Shown here: positions 37,726 through 46,537 of the stretch, piece after piece
How positions within the stretch are numbered: the stretch's first letter is position 1
Layout: each line of letters begins with the position of its first letter
Assembly: GCF_013303125.1 (NCBI RefSeq)
Contig: NZ_JABTTE010000012.1
Coordinates: 1-64,000, forward strand
DNA: 64,000 bases
Source: Calidifontibacillus erzurumensis
GTDB lineage: Bacteria > Bacillota > Bacilli > Bacillales > Bacillaceae_J
Reading direction: 5' to 3'
Position numbers and translations under genes: made by a program
The notes under the pieces: model-generated
What the model saw: the letters and a program-made list of their open reading frames with translations, nothing else
Databases searched by the model: none
What the model was told of the DNA's origin: nothing

Positions 37726-38400
37726 TTGAAATCTTTTAATCTTTCCTCGCTAATGCCTGTTCCTCACCCCCTTTAAGGACTTTTTCCCCTAGAAGTCGAC
37801 AGCACTCAACAGAACGACTGGACGGTCTGATGATCGTGCGGTCTTTCTGTCTGTCGAAGCCCGATTGTGTCGTGAATGGATAAGATGCAAAAGGTTTGTG
37901 GTGGTGCTGATCAGATGAATCTGACAGCACCACGGTTGGCACCCTTTGTCCAATTTGACACGAATTGGCTCGCCTTTTTACAGTCCGTACATGTTGTTGC
38001 ACGGGAAAAATACACGACGGACTGAAATGGTGTTGGTCCGTAGAAATCTGACAGCACCATGTTTTTGCACTCTTTGTCCAATTTGACACGACAAGTTTTC
38101 ATTGATCGAAAGCCGACAGTGCTTCTATTCGCATAGAAGCATTTATTTTTGCCAAGCAGTGCAAACGAGCTACGCTCTCCTGCTTTTAAATGGCAAAAGT
38201 ATAGGATTGTTGACTTTCCTCCTGCGGCAACTGCAAGAATATATCCAACTCCTATTCGTTGTAGATTCATTGTACGAATGTGATCTTATTGACTAGTTTC
38301 CATTTAAAGCGTTTGCAAATTTTTGTTTCAATTTGCTTTCTCTATGTGTCTATATATCTTCCAAACTTATATTATTATCGAAAGTAGATTTTTATGATTT
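37726..38400. other. Gene-free stretch with a tandem structured repeat
   Basis: About 675 bp between the symporter 1 operon and the exonuclease gene. Open frames on the minus strand (about 117-119 codons) lack ribosome-binding sites and mirror the 127-bp direct repeat listed separately, so I treat them as non-coding. Confidence 0.5.
37901..38095. repeat. Two copies of a hairpin-forming intergenic repeat, 127 bp apart
   Basis: CTGACAGCACCA (37921 and 38048) and TTTGTCCAATTTGACACGA (near 37946 and 38073) mark two related copies of about 50 bp. Copy A folds as GTGGTGCT (37901-37908) / AGCACCAC (37926-37933); copy B as ATGGTGTT (38027-38034) / AGCACCAT. The outermost base pair is changed on both sides (G-C to A-T). 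Between them CAGTCCGT (37981-37988) pairs with ACGGACTG (38017-38024). Confidence 0.6.
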
Positions 38401-39063
38401 TTAATATGTCATCATTCTTGCATCAGCGTCGCTATATCTTAATAAATCTCCCCATGTTTTGTAGCCCCGGTCGATAAATTGCTGCAACAACTCACTGAAT
38501 AGGTAAGCCGTTGTGAGAGCGTCGCCAAGGGCTGAGTGCCTTTCGTAGATGCGGGTTCCGAATACCATCGCATATCTTTCAAGATCGCGCATTTCCCAAG
38601 ACGGGCTTAAAAAGCCGATAATATTTAATGTGTCGATGACTTTTGTTTTTTTTAACACTTGTTTTGCCCGTCTAATTTCATGGCGCAATACCATTTCATC
38701 AAAGGCAACATAGTGACCAACAAGGGCGGCGCTTTTATTTTTTCCTACAAATTCAAAATAAGATGTGATCGCATCTAGTGAATTAGGTGCCTTTTTCACT
38801 TTTTCATTGGTAATACCGGTCAGTTCTGAAATAATCGGCGGGATATCCCGGTTTGGTTTTACATAAGTTTGGAATGTCTCCTTTTCCAACACTTCATACC
38901 CCTTCATATGGACGGCTCCGATTTCAATCAATCGATCGGTAGTCGCCACTTGGAAACCCGTTGTTTCCGTATCAAAGACCGTAAATGGCACGTCTTTAAT
39001 TGGTGTTGACAGCGGCAATGTGTCATCCAATGGACATGTGATTGATTTTTTTAGCCAAAACAA
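38401..39063 (-). CDS. DnaQ-like DEDDh 3'-5' exonuclease
   Basis: About 220 residues. The three exonuclease motifs are FDTETTG (Exo I), LVGHYVAFDEMVL (Exo II) and HSALGDALTTA (Exo IIIe, with the His), so the catalytic DEDDh set is complete. This is the fold of the polymerase III epsilon proofreading subunit, but without a polymerase or other domain. The chosen TTG start at 39063 has GGGGG 8 nt upstream; the longer frame to 39129 runs into the 59-bp repeat and has no ribosome site. It follows DUF294 copy 2 and appears to be in the same transcript. DUF294-exonuclease pairs beside symporters recur in other bacteria; what it degrades here is unknown. Confidence 0.85.
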   Translation of the reverse strand: MFWLKKSITCPLDDTLPLSTPIKDVPFTVFDTETTGFQVATTDRLIEIGAVHMKGYEVLEKETFQTYVKPNRDIPPIISELTGITNEKVKKAPNSLDAITSYFEFVGKNKSAALVGHYVAFDEMVLRHEIRRAKQVLKKTKVIDTLNIIGFLSPSWEMRDLERYAMVFGTRIYERHSALGDALTTAYLFSELLQQFIDRGYKTWGDLLRYSDADARMMTY

Positions 39064-39150
39064 CAGTAAATCCCCCTTTGTGACCCCCCTGTGGAGGCGG
39101 GCATCCGACACTAGACTTGCAATCACCAATCTTAACCAATAGGGGCACCA

Positions 39151-39225
39151 GAGGGGTCTGACACCTACCTCCAGATGGTGCCGCAGATGGTGCCGGAGAC
39201 GGTACTGCAGAGGGGTCTGGCACCC
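39151..39225. repeat. 59-bp repeat, short copy (about 1.3 units)
   Basis: GAGGGGTCTG begins at 39151 and again at 39210, exactly 59 bp apart, with the intervening CAGATGGTGCC and GGAGACGGTACT seen in the long array at 51.9 kb. It lies in the 166-bp gap between DUF294 copy 2 and the exonuclease gene, inside what looks like one operon. Confidence 0.85.
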
Positions 39226-39229
39226 TATG

Positions 39230-41164
39230 TTAGATGGAGAACTCTGAGAGCATGAGGCTTTGGAGTTCTCGGACGGTTTTCAATGTTAAGATCAGTTCTT
39301 CTTTTTCTCTAGTTGTCAAATGTGTGAATGTTAATACGGATGATGTGCTTTCTCCCCGTTTGTATTGGTTCCATTTTTGTTTGACATAGATCGACATAAT
39401 TTCGTTAAACGCTGTTTTTAAATCGACAGCTAAGTTTTCAGTGAGAACTTTCTTCTGTACAAGATAATCAATTCGCTCCATTGGTGTTCCTGAAAAAATT
39501 TGATACGACAACGATAAAATTTGTAAGCTATGATAAAAAGGGAATAAGATATCTTTTTTAATGTCAATTTGTTTCCGTTCCAGCTTAAATAGCGAACGAA
39601 TCGGGTGATCAAGCGTTGGAACTTGATGTTCTTTTTCCATTTGAGCCATTCGGTATAGAAAGATTTTCGATCGTTCGAGTTGTTCGGTAATTGTTGCTTG
39701 AAATTTGTCGTTTAAGCGCAAATTACCGTATAAAAAGCGGTAGGAGAAAAAGTTTTGCGCAAGCATAATATTTTCATTCGTTGCCTTAAGCATCCATTGA
39801 CGCAGACGCGTTTCCCACGTTTTTAGCGATCCGCGCCAATTTGGTTCACTTGCCATCATTTTTCCTTTACAACGAGCAAAACCGGCTCGTTCCAAAAAGA
39901 TGACGATTTCTTCTCCTAATATTTCAAAATAGTGTTCAATCAAGTCACGCTGACCTTCTTCACCATCTTCATAGACGAGAAAATGGTCTTGGTCTGTCAT
40001 CATGAATTGGGCACTGCGGCCAGCGCTGCCCATCATGTACCAACAAAAATCGACAGGGGGCGTCATTCCTTTTTTATTGCGCAATGAGTCAACCGCAAGC
40101 TGCACGCAACGAACCATTAATCGGTCATTCAATTCAGTAATCACTTTTAAAATATGAGAAACAGGAACATTATCACCAATTAACGTTTCTAAAATTTTAT
40201 AGATTGCTTGTTTTATAGTAGGCAAATGCTCTTCTTCTATTCTTTCAATATTCCGAATCGTCTTGACCAAACTTTCATTTTTCTTTCTTAAAAGGCTGCC
40301 GAGTGAGACGATACCGACAGCTTCTCCTGTACGCTCATGAACAACCGGCAAATGTTTATAGCCGCCAAGAACCATGCTCGTTAAAGCAGCATAATAGTAT
40401 TCAAGTCTAGCAATCGTCTCTGGATTTTTCGTCATCACTTGACCGACTTTGAGATCATATGGCTTTGATTGAGCTAACACTCGATTGACCAAATCGGATT
40501 TTGTAACAATACCAGCTAGTTTGCCTGACTCGAGCACCAATACCGCATCGGTTTTATTTTCTTTCATTTGTATAGCGACTTCTTGAATCACCGCATCTTT
40601 CTCCACGGCAACAAGTGGTGACATTACATCTTTTACGCGAACGATAAAACGATCGCTCTCCCCGGTTCTCCGTGTAATTTTTACTTGCTCAGCAAGGGAT
40701 GTATAAATATCTTTCAATCTCATTGCACATTGCTGTAGCAAATAATCACGAACACTAACGTCCTCAAAGCGCTCTTCAATGACGGAATAAGGAATAAGGA
40801 TGCCAAAACATGGCTCTAATGCTTTAACACGCACCATTTCTTCATATTTATTTGATTTGGAAACACCAAGAAAATCTGCAAGACTCGGAAAACCGATTAA
40901 TTCCCCTTTGGAAATGATCTCCAACGCTTCGATTGTGCCTTCATCTTCAAAAATAAAAACTTCTGCCATTCCTTCTAACAGCAAAAGCAAACCTTCCCGT
41001 GGCTGGCTTGCTTGATAAATAAGTTCATTTGTTTCGAAGCGTTTAAGAACACACTTGTCCATCAACTTTTGAGCTTCATAGAAAGGCACCCCTTTAAAAA
41101 AGGGGTGTCCTTTTATTTGTTCATAAACAGCTTGTTTTTCATACTTATCCGATCTTTGCTTCAT
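39230..41164 (-). CDS. cNMP-binding/CBS/DUF294 nucleotidyltransferase-like protein, copy 2
   Basis: About 644 residues, same architecture as the protein at 33066-34988: a cNMP-like domain (YQASQPREGLLLLLEGMAEV), two CBS units (KTDAVLVLESGKLAGIVTKS, GGYKHLPVVHERTGEAVGIV), a DUF294 core (MGSAGRSAQFMMTDQDHFLV) and the helical C terminus. Copy 1 has GSGARGEQF where copy 2 has GSAGRSAQF, so part of the active-site loop differs. The start at 41164 (AAGGAC upstream) overlaps the end of the symporter gene by about 20 bp, so translation is probably coupled. This tight link is the clearest hint that it acts on, or reads out, symporter activity. That is inference. Confidence 0.88.
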   Translation of the reverse strand: MKQRSDKYEKQAVYEQIKGHPFFKGVPFYEAQKLMDKCVLKRFETNELIYQASQPREGLLLLLEGMAEVFIFEDEGTIEALEIISKGELIGFPSLADFLGVSKSNKYEEMVRVKALEPCFGILIPYSVIEERFEDVSVRDYLLQQCAMRLKDIYTSLAEQVKITRRTGESDRFIVRVKDVMSPLVAVEKDAVIQEVAIQMKENKTDAVLVLESGKLAGIVTKSDLVNRVLAQSKPYDLKVGQVMTKNPETIARLEYYYAALTSMVLGGYKHLPVVHERTGEAVGIVSLGSLLRKKNESLVKTIRNIERIEEEHLPTIKQAIYKILETLIGDNVPVSHILKVITELNDRLMVRCVQLAVDSLRNKKGMTPPVDFCWYMMGSAGRSAQFMMTDQDHFLVYEDGEEGQRDLIEHYFEILGEEIVIFLERAGFARCKGKMMASEPNWRGSLKTWETRLRQWMLKATNENIMLAQNFFSYRFLYGNLRLNDKFQATITEQLERSKIFLYRMAQMEKEHQVPTLDHPIRSLFKLERKQIDIKKDILFPFYHSLQILSLSYQIFSGTPMERIDYLVQKKVLTENLAVDLKTAFNEIMSIYVKQKWNQYKRGESTSSVLTFTHLTTREKEELILTLKTVRELQSLMLSEFSI

Positions 41165-42818
41165 GTCCTTCGTCCATCCAAACTTCTCCATTTTTATAAG
41201 TCATTTGTTCTGGATAACGCATGTCTAATACTTCTTCTTGCTGCTTTTGTGATGGAACTTCAGTTGCTAATGAAACGATGATGTTAGCAAGGATACCTGC
41301 TGCAGCACCGAAGATACCCGCACCAGTGTCAATAATACCCAAAATTGTGAAGCCGCCATATTTTGCAGCTAAAATATAGCCTAGTGTAACCGCCAAACCA
41401 ACAAGTAGTCCTGCAATAACACCTTTAGAATTTGAACGTCTCCACCAAACACCTAATAACAATGCAGGGAAGAATGTACCAGATGCTAGAGCAAACGCCC
41501 ATGCAACGATTTGTGTAATAACCCCTGGAGGATTCAATGCTACTAAACCAGCGATGATAGTTGCTAATAAAATAGACCAACGACCAACATTTAGACGCTG
41601 TTTTTCATTTGCATTCGGATTGATTGTACGGAAATAGATGTCATGAGCAAGTGCTGATGAAATTGTAATCATTAGACCGCCAGCTGTTGATAGAGCCGCT
41701 GCCATCGCACCTGCAGCCACTAACCCGATAACAAACATACCTAAATTCGCAATTTCTGGTGTTGCCATAACAACGATATCGTTACTAATGACGAGCTCTG
41801 ACCATTGAAGGATGCCATCCCCGTTGCCATCAGCCATTTGAAGTTTTCCAGTTTCAATCCATGAAGCTGTCCACGCAGGAAGTTCAGACAATTTTTGACC
41901 AACAATTTCTGTCATTAAGATGAAACGTGAGAACGCTGCATATGCAGGTGCTGATAAGTACAATAATGCTATAAATAATAGTGCCCAAGCACCGCTCCAA
42001 CGTGCTGCTTTCATGGTTGGTACTGTGTAGAAACGGACGATTACGTGTGGCAAACCTGCCGTACCAGCCATTAGTGTAAACAATAACGCTAAGAACTGTG
42101 CTTTCGAACCATTTGTAAATGGTGCGAAGTATTCAGATACACCTAATTGTGCATCAAGTTCTTTAAATTCCCCTACAATTTGACCGTATGATAACCAAGG
42201 AATAGGATTTCCAGTTAATTGTAATGACATAAAGATAACTGGGATTAAATAAGCGATGATTAACACAATATATTGAGCAACCTGTGTCCAAGTGATCCCT
42301 TTCATGCCCCCCATTGTTGCATAGAAGGCAATTAAAACAACCCCGATCATTGTTCCAATTTTCGCGTCTACTTCAAGAAGACGACCGATAACTACTCCAG
42401 ATCCAGATAACTGTCCGATCGAATAAACGAAGCAAATGATAATTGTAATAATCGCACCTAATAGGCGGGCTGTATCGCTGTTGTAGCGGTCACCTAAGAA
42501 TTCAGGTACCGTATAGCGGCCATACTTACGAAGCTGCGGAGCAAGTAGGAAGGTTAACAATAAATATCCGCCTGTCCATCCCATAATGTATGCCAAACCA
42601 TCATATCCTAAAAGCATGATCGTACCAGCCATACCGATGAATGATGCTGCACTCATCCAGTCGGCTCCGATCGCCATACCATTCCAAACTGGTGAAACGT
42701 TACGTCCTGATACGTAGAAATCTGAGGTGGATTTTGCTGTATTGTAAATTGCAATACCGATATAGAGGCCGAATGATGCCAAAATGAAGGCCATTGAGAC
42801 TAAAAACTGTTGATCCAT
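41145..42818 (-). CDS. Sodium:solute symporter, VC_2705-type
   Basis: A 557-residue SSS-family carrier with about 13 membrane segments. Signatures are TSDFYVSGRNVSPVWNGMAI and GADWMSAASFIGMAG, and later GGLMITISSALAHDIYFR. A polar loop of about 50 residues (near 320-370, with DGNGDGILQWSELV, an EF-hand-like acidic run) sits between helices. The upstream DUF4212 partner marks the VC_2705 subfamily, distinct from the ActP-DUF485 pair at 35.7-37.6 kb. The substrate is unknown; a small carboxylate is the usual assumption. Confidence 0.9.
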   Translation of the reverse strand: MDQQFLVSMAFILASFGLYIGIAIYNTAKSTSDFYVSGRNVSPVWNGMAIGADWMSAASFIGMAGTIMLLGYDGLAYIMGWTGGYLLLTFLLAPQLRKYGRYTVPEFLGDRYNSDTARLLGAIITIIICFVYSIGQLSGSGVVIGRLLEVDAKIGTMIGVVLIAFYATMGGMKGITWTQVAQYIVLIIAYLIPVIFMSLQLTGNPIPWLSYGQIVGEFKELDAQLGVSEYFAPFTNGSKAQFLALLFTLMAGTAGLPHVIVRFYTVPTMKAARWSGAWALLFIALLYLSAPAYAAFSRFILMTEIVGQKLSELPAWTASWIETGKLQMADGNGDGILQWSELVISNDIVVMATPEIANLGMFVIGLVAAGAMAAALSTAGGLMITISSALAHDIYFRTINPNANEKQRLNVGRWSILLATIIAGLVALNPPGVITQIVAWAFALASGTFFPALLLGVWWRRSNSKGVIAGLLVGLAVTLGYILAAKYGGFTILGIIDTGAGIFGAAAGILANIIVSLATEVPSQKQQEEVLDMRYPEQMTYKNGEVWMDEGHEAKIG

Positions 42819-42894
42819 TTGGTTCCCCCCTGTAATAAATTGTTATAAATCTTTCTCCCCAATAAACGTTTGATAAAGATATAAATGAAGCCTA

Positions 42895-43197
42895 TTAGTG
42901 ATCAAATGTTTTACCAGCACTTAATGCCTCGTTTCTCTTTTCATCGATACCATATTTTTCGTCAATTTTATCGCTCACATAGGCATTGATAAATAATAGA
43001 ACTACAAACGTAATAACTGCTCCTTGTGCACCTGCCCAATAGTGAAACGGCATACCGAGCACGTTAAAACCAGAGAAACTTTCCGCAAAAGCTGCTACCA
43101 CAAACGAAACAATAAAACCAATTGCTAGATAAATAGCAATGTTGCGTGTCCTTGTTTTAAAGTAAGAATCAGCAACGCTTTTATCAATTTTTTTCAT
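42895..43197 (-). CDS. DUF4212 small subunit of sodium/solute symporter
   Basis: A 100-residue protein with two membrane segments (IAIYLAIGFIVSFVVAAFAE and GAVITFVVLLFINAYVSD). WAGAQGA and the C-terminal DKIDEKYGIDE are typical of the DUF4212 small subunits that accompany VC_2705-type symporters. AAGGGGG lies ahead of the start. It is the first gene of the operon DUF4212-symporter-DUF294-exonuclease, downstream of the twin palindromes at 43432-43501. Confidence 0.92.
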   Translation of the reverse strand: MKKIDKSVADSYFKTRTRNIAIYLAIGFIVSFVVAAFAESFSGFNVLGMPFHYWAGAQGAVITFVVLLFINAYVSDKIDEKYGIDEKRNEALSAGKTFDH

Positions 43198-43431
43198 TCG
43201 TAAAATCCCCCTTTTCTTTAATTGACTCCCTTAAACTTTCTCCCCTAAGTTTAAAGATTGAATAAGACGAAATTCTTTTCTACCTTTCTGACTGTTTCTG
43301 TTACCTTGACTTCACCCCCTTTTGTTAAAGCGCATTCAATTTTTTTCTAGCCTTGCTGCCTTCCAACGATTTCTAAATTTAAGGCTTGATCATGTTTGAC
43401 GATCCTTGAAGCGACAGCTTTATTTATAGGA

Positions 43432-43449
43432 AGTCATTTATAAATGACT
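43432..43449. promoter_or_regulatory. 18-bp perfect palindrome, candidate operator 1
   Basis: AGTCATTTATAAATGACT reads the same on both strands. It lies 235 bp upstream of the DUF4212 start, and a near-identical site lies 52 bp further upstream. This pattern is expected for a dimeric regulator. The protein is not identified. Confidence 0.6.
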
Positions 43450-43483
43450 CTATTCTCCATCTTTCAATCAAAAAATTTATAAT

Positions 43484-43501
43484 AGTCATCTATAAATGAC
43501 T
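43484..43501. promoter_or_regulatory. 18-bp near-palindrome, candidate operator 2
   Basis: AGTCATCTATAAATGACT differs from the first site by one base. The centre-to-centre distance is 52 bp, about five turns of DNA, so both sites face the same side of the helix. Confidence 0.6.
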
Positions 43502-43820
43502 TTTTAACTTCACTTGAAAGAATTGAACTAAACCATGATTTGTGCCTTTAGCACTTTGAAGAGGTTGTTGTGTGTCATTTTCAGTAGAACATCAAGAACC
43601 ATATCCAATAGTGTTTTTCCAACAACCATATGAGGATGTGATATCATTGAAGAAGAACGGCCTGTTCATTATCCGATCAGGCTATTCGTACTGGTAAGTG
43701 AGTATGACACAATTTTACATAACGACCTCTTATTCTTGATCGAATCTCTGAATCTATCTTAATGTAATAATGAGGCAACGTTTGGGCGAAGCAGATTATT
43801 ATATTTTTTCTTAAAAATAA

Positions 43821-44009
43821 TTATCTTAATCCAAATATGAATTGAACGGTATCCCAGAACGGTAATGGAACCATAATAATTTTGATGAGCATGTAAGCAA
43901 AAATAGTTGCAAACGGCAAAACTAACAGCCCTACTTTTCTTTTTCTGATCGCAAAAATCACACAAAAAATCGTAAGAAGACCGTATAATACCACTAAGAT
44001 CATCATCAT
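43821..44009 (-). CDS. Small two-helix membrane protein, unknown
   Basis: 62 codons starting MMMILVVLYGLLTIFCVIFA, with a basic turn RKRK, a second hydrophobic stretch VGLLVLPFATIFAYMLIKII and a short tail ending FGLR. GGGGGG stands directly before the tandem ATGs (44003-44009), so the second or third may be used. The pattern is a credible small membrane protein, but no family is recognised. Isolated between the symporter operon and spoIIQ. Confidence 0.5.
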   Translation of the reverse strand: MMMILVVLYGLLTIFCVIFAIRKRKVGLLVLPFATIFAYMLIKIIMVPLPFWDTVQFIFGLR

Positions 44010-44544
44010 TGCCCCCCTTATTTACATTTTTATTCTCTATCTCTTTTCGATATTCTATTGAACAAAATTTTATAATAAATCTACATGTAAGCGTATTCAA
44101 CTTCATAGATTTTATGTCAATCAATAGAGTTTTTGTGCCTCTTTTTAATTTAAAAAGGATCGGTCACCTTCATATAGGCTGAAAGAATTAGTATTAATTT
44201 TTAGAAAAATTTTGATAATTGTATTATTTCAGAATGTAAACCCAATCGTCAAGTATTTTTTTATTAATTTTCTTATAAAATTTTGTCATTATGTCGTTCA
44301 CATATATTTACCCATAAACTGATTGGTTATATTGTTTTTTTAATATAACTCATTAGAAATAAGGTAGATGGTTTTTTGTTTTTACTATTTTTCTTGTTAA
44401 ATTTTCTATTTTGTTTAATTTTCGCTTTTACTTTTGTTAGATATATAGGAACTAGAGCTTATATCCGTACGTTGTTACATAATGCCAATGAACTAATTAA
44501 GGGAACCCATCTAACTAATAGTTTTAAAATATATTTTTTGGAAA
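44010..44544. other. AT-rich gene-free stretch
   Basis: About 530 bp of very AT-rich DNA between the small membrane gene and the spoIIQ terminator. A 61-codon plus-strand frame here has no ribosome site and no family match. Confidence 0.4.
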
Positions 44545-44582
44545 TAAAAAGAAGATCTTGAAGATTTTGCTTCAAGATCTTT
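44545..44582 (-). terminator. Terminator of spoIIQ
   Basis: Stem AAGATCTTGAAG (44552-44563) / CTTCAAGATCTT (44570-44581), then on the minus strand CTTTTTATTT. It lies 16 bp past the spoIIQ stop. Confidence 0.9.
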
Positions 44583-44597
44583 CTATCAGTTATAGAA

Positions 44598-45554
44598 TTA
44601 TGCTCTCGTCATGCTAATGGAGGCATCTTCTTCTACATTCGTTTTTGAGGATTGCTTAGAATTGCCATTTACATTGCCTTTGTCTTCAGTGCCTGCATTG
44701 CCTTCTTGTTTGTCAGAAGGCTGTTCTTTTTGTTCATCAGCTGGTTGTTCTGATTTGTTTGGTTGATCTTGATCAGTTGAACTGCTTTGGTCTTCTTTAT
44801 TTGCAGGGTCAGTTGTTTTATCCTCTGATTTTTCTTCTGTTTTTGCTTTCATTTCATCTTCAATGGCTGTAATCGGTTTGTTCAAGAATTTTTCCGGATT
44901 GACCGGCTCATTGTTTTTGCGAATTTCAAAATGGACATGAATGCCTGCATCTTTGTTATAGACGCTTGTACCCGCTGTACCAATGACTTCGCCTTGGTCC
45001 ACTTGGGCACCTGCTTCAACAAACATTTCGCCTAAGCTATGGTAATGAGTTGTAACACCATCTTCATGTTTGATTTCTACGATATTTCCAAGCAAAGGAT
45101 CGTTTTCTGCCCGTACGACTGTTCCGCTTAATGCAGCTACAACGTCAAAGCTTTCACCATTTTCTTGGGCAATATCGATACCTGTGCTAGGATAGTACGT
45201 ATTATTATAGAATACGAGTGCTGCTTCTTGTTCTTCGCTTGATGCGTTGTAATCATAGAATTTCTTTTTAATAACGACTGATTTTTCGTCTGTCACAGGC
45301 ATTTTAATAGTTTCTTCTTGAACATTAACCGGCACAGCATCTAAATCCATATAGTCTACTTGATTGTCTGCAATATTTTCTGTGTTGTCTGTATCTTCAC
45401 CGCCGAGAAGATTTCCATCAGAAGCTTGATACCAAAGCACTCCAGTTAAAATTAATGCAGCACTTGCAATGTAAATGGACGGAAGCACCCATTTCTTTCT
45501 AATCATACGTTTCCACTTTGAATCTAGAGTAGTTATTTTTTCTTCCTCTCTCAT
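44598..45554 (-). CDS. spoIIQ: Stage II sporulation protein Q (M23 peptidase-like)
   Basis: About 318 residues: a cytoplasmic tail, one membrane segment (WVLPSIYIASAALILTGVLW) and an extracellular LytM/M23 domain (about 130-225) with VVAALSGTVVRAENDPLLGN, EHKDG-type VEIKHEDGVTTHYHSLGEM and GIHVHFEIRKNNEPVNPE. The HxH motif and the upstream Asp/His positions look preserved better than in B. subtilis SpoIIQ, where the enzyme is inactive. A Gln/Glu/Ser/Asp-rich tail of about 80 residues follows. SpoIIQ is made in the forespore and pairs with SpoIIIAH across the septum. GAGGTG 6 nt ahead supports the ATG at 45554 over 45584. Confidence 0.92.
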   Translation of the reverse strand: MREEEKITTLDSKWKRMIRKKWVLPSIYIASAALILTGVLWYQASDGNLLGGEDTDNTENIADNQVDYMDLDAVPVNVQEETIKMPVTDEKSVVIKKKFYDYNASSEEQEAALVFYNNTYYPSTGIDIAQENGESFDVVAALSGTVVRAENDPLLGNIVEIKHEDGVTTHYHSLGEMFVEAGAQVDQGEVIGTAGTSVYNKDAGIHVHFEIRKNNEPVNPEKFLNKPITAIEDEMKAKTEEKSEDKTTDPANKEDQSSSTDQDQPNKSEQPADEQKEQPSDKQEGNAGTEDKGNVNGNSKQSSKTNVEEDASISMTRA

Positions 45555-45627
45555 TTTCATCACCTCAGCAACCAGTCTTAGCAAAATTTCGAGGTTCTAT
45601 ACATCGCAAAAAAAGTTTTTTGGATTT

Positions 45628-45656
45628 ATTTTTCGACAAAATGCAAAGTTTTATGC
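45628..45656 (-). promoter_or_regulatory. Possible SigmaF promoter of spoIIQ
   Basis: On the minus strand GCATA (45652-45656), a 15-bp spacer, then TCGAAAAAT (45628-45636). This fits the SigmaF pattern GYWTA-N15-GGNNANWNT apart from the first two bases of the -10. SpoIIQ is a known SigmaF gene in Bacillus. Confidence 0.45.
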
Positions 45657-46139
45657 ATGGGTGTGTGGATTTTTTTGCATAAGTTGTATTTGACGGAATT
45701 TTTCGGAGGGTTGGTTACCAGAGAAATAATAGAATTGGCAGGGATTGGTCTAGTTTTGGAAAATTGGGACTGGTAGTGATGATAGAGACAGGTTTTGGAG
45801 AGGTTCATGGGGTTTGTGGAATTTATCGGAGGCTATGATAGTAGTTATCATGAGCGGTGGCAATTAACAGGGTGGAAAACTATGTAGGTTCGTCAGCGTG
45901 ATGGAAGTGATGGAAAAAAACAAGAAGAAATCATAGAATTTTAAGTGCATAAAAGGAAGGCTATTTCATTGAAAAAAATCAAGAGGTCTATGGGTGTTAA
46001 GTCATGCATTAGTTGTAGAGGTACATGTAGGAGTCTAAGGAAAGGCCAAAGAAATTAGAATTTATATATGGCATTTTAAGGATAAAAAGGGTTTTGAGAA
46101 TAATTTTAGACATGTTGGACAACCTCATTGTGACAACGC

Positions 46140-46410
46140 AAATATACCTCCACTTATTTTTCAAAAAAAATGGACGATAATCCGTTTAAAAAATATGTTA
46201 TTTCTTGTTCCCAAGGAAAAGAAACTATAAAGGCGAGCCGACGTTCCGTTTTTCGAAATATGCCATTTCTTGTATTTCAAGGAAACAGGAACATAAAGGC
46301 AATCAGATAATTTGTTTAAATGACAATTTGCATCTACTTGTATTTCAAAGAAATTGATAATGCTTTTTGAGACATGTGCCTTCACTTGGATTTAATGGAA
46401 AACGGGTTAT
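46140..46410. repeat. Degenerate tandem repeat of about 60-64 bp, four to five units
   Basis: TCCGTTT at 46181 and 46245 start two related units 64 bp apart, each with ATATG, ATTTCTTG, AAGGAAA and TAAAGGC. Weaker units follow from about 46309 and 46366. A further relative, with TTTAGTGGAAAACGGATCG, is at about 50720-50765. Confidence 0.45.
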
Positions 46411-46537
46411 TTTAGGCAAGGTAATAATGTTTTGAGGGATGATATCTCTTCTTATATTCTATTAATGGGAGTCAACGATCTCCCGTTTTGAGTACAAGGC
46501 TCTCCTCATTTTGCACAAGGAAAATTCGACAATGAAA

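Larger units (their letters stand above)
43198..43820. other. Regulatory region upstream of the DUF4212-symporter operon
   Basis: About 620 bp without a gene, apart from the twin 18-bp palindromes listed separately. No sigmaA promoter is obvious. Confidence 0.5.

Noticed and set aside
37934-37955. Sigma54-like TTGGCAC on the plus strand
   Set aside because: The -12 TTGCA element is missing, and no gene follows on that strand.
37736-38270. Two minus-strand frames of 117 and 119 codons between the symporter 1 and exonuclease genes
   Set aside because: They overlap each other, lack ribosome sites and reflect the 127-bp direct repeat.
44376-44561. 61-codon plus-strand frame with a hydrophobic start
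   Set aside because: AT-rich sequence gives hydrophobic codons by chance; no ribosome site, and it overlaps the spoIIQ terminator.
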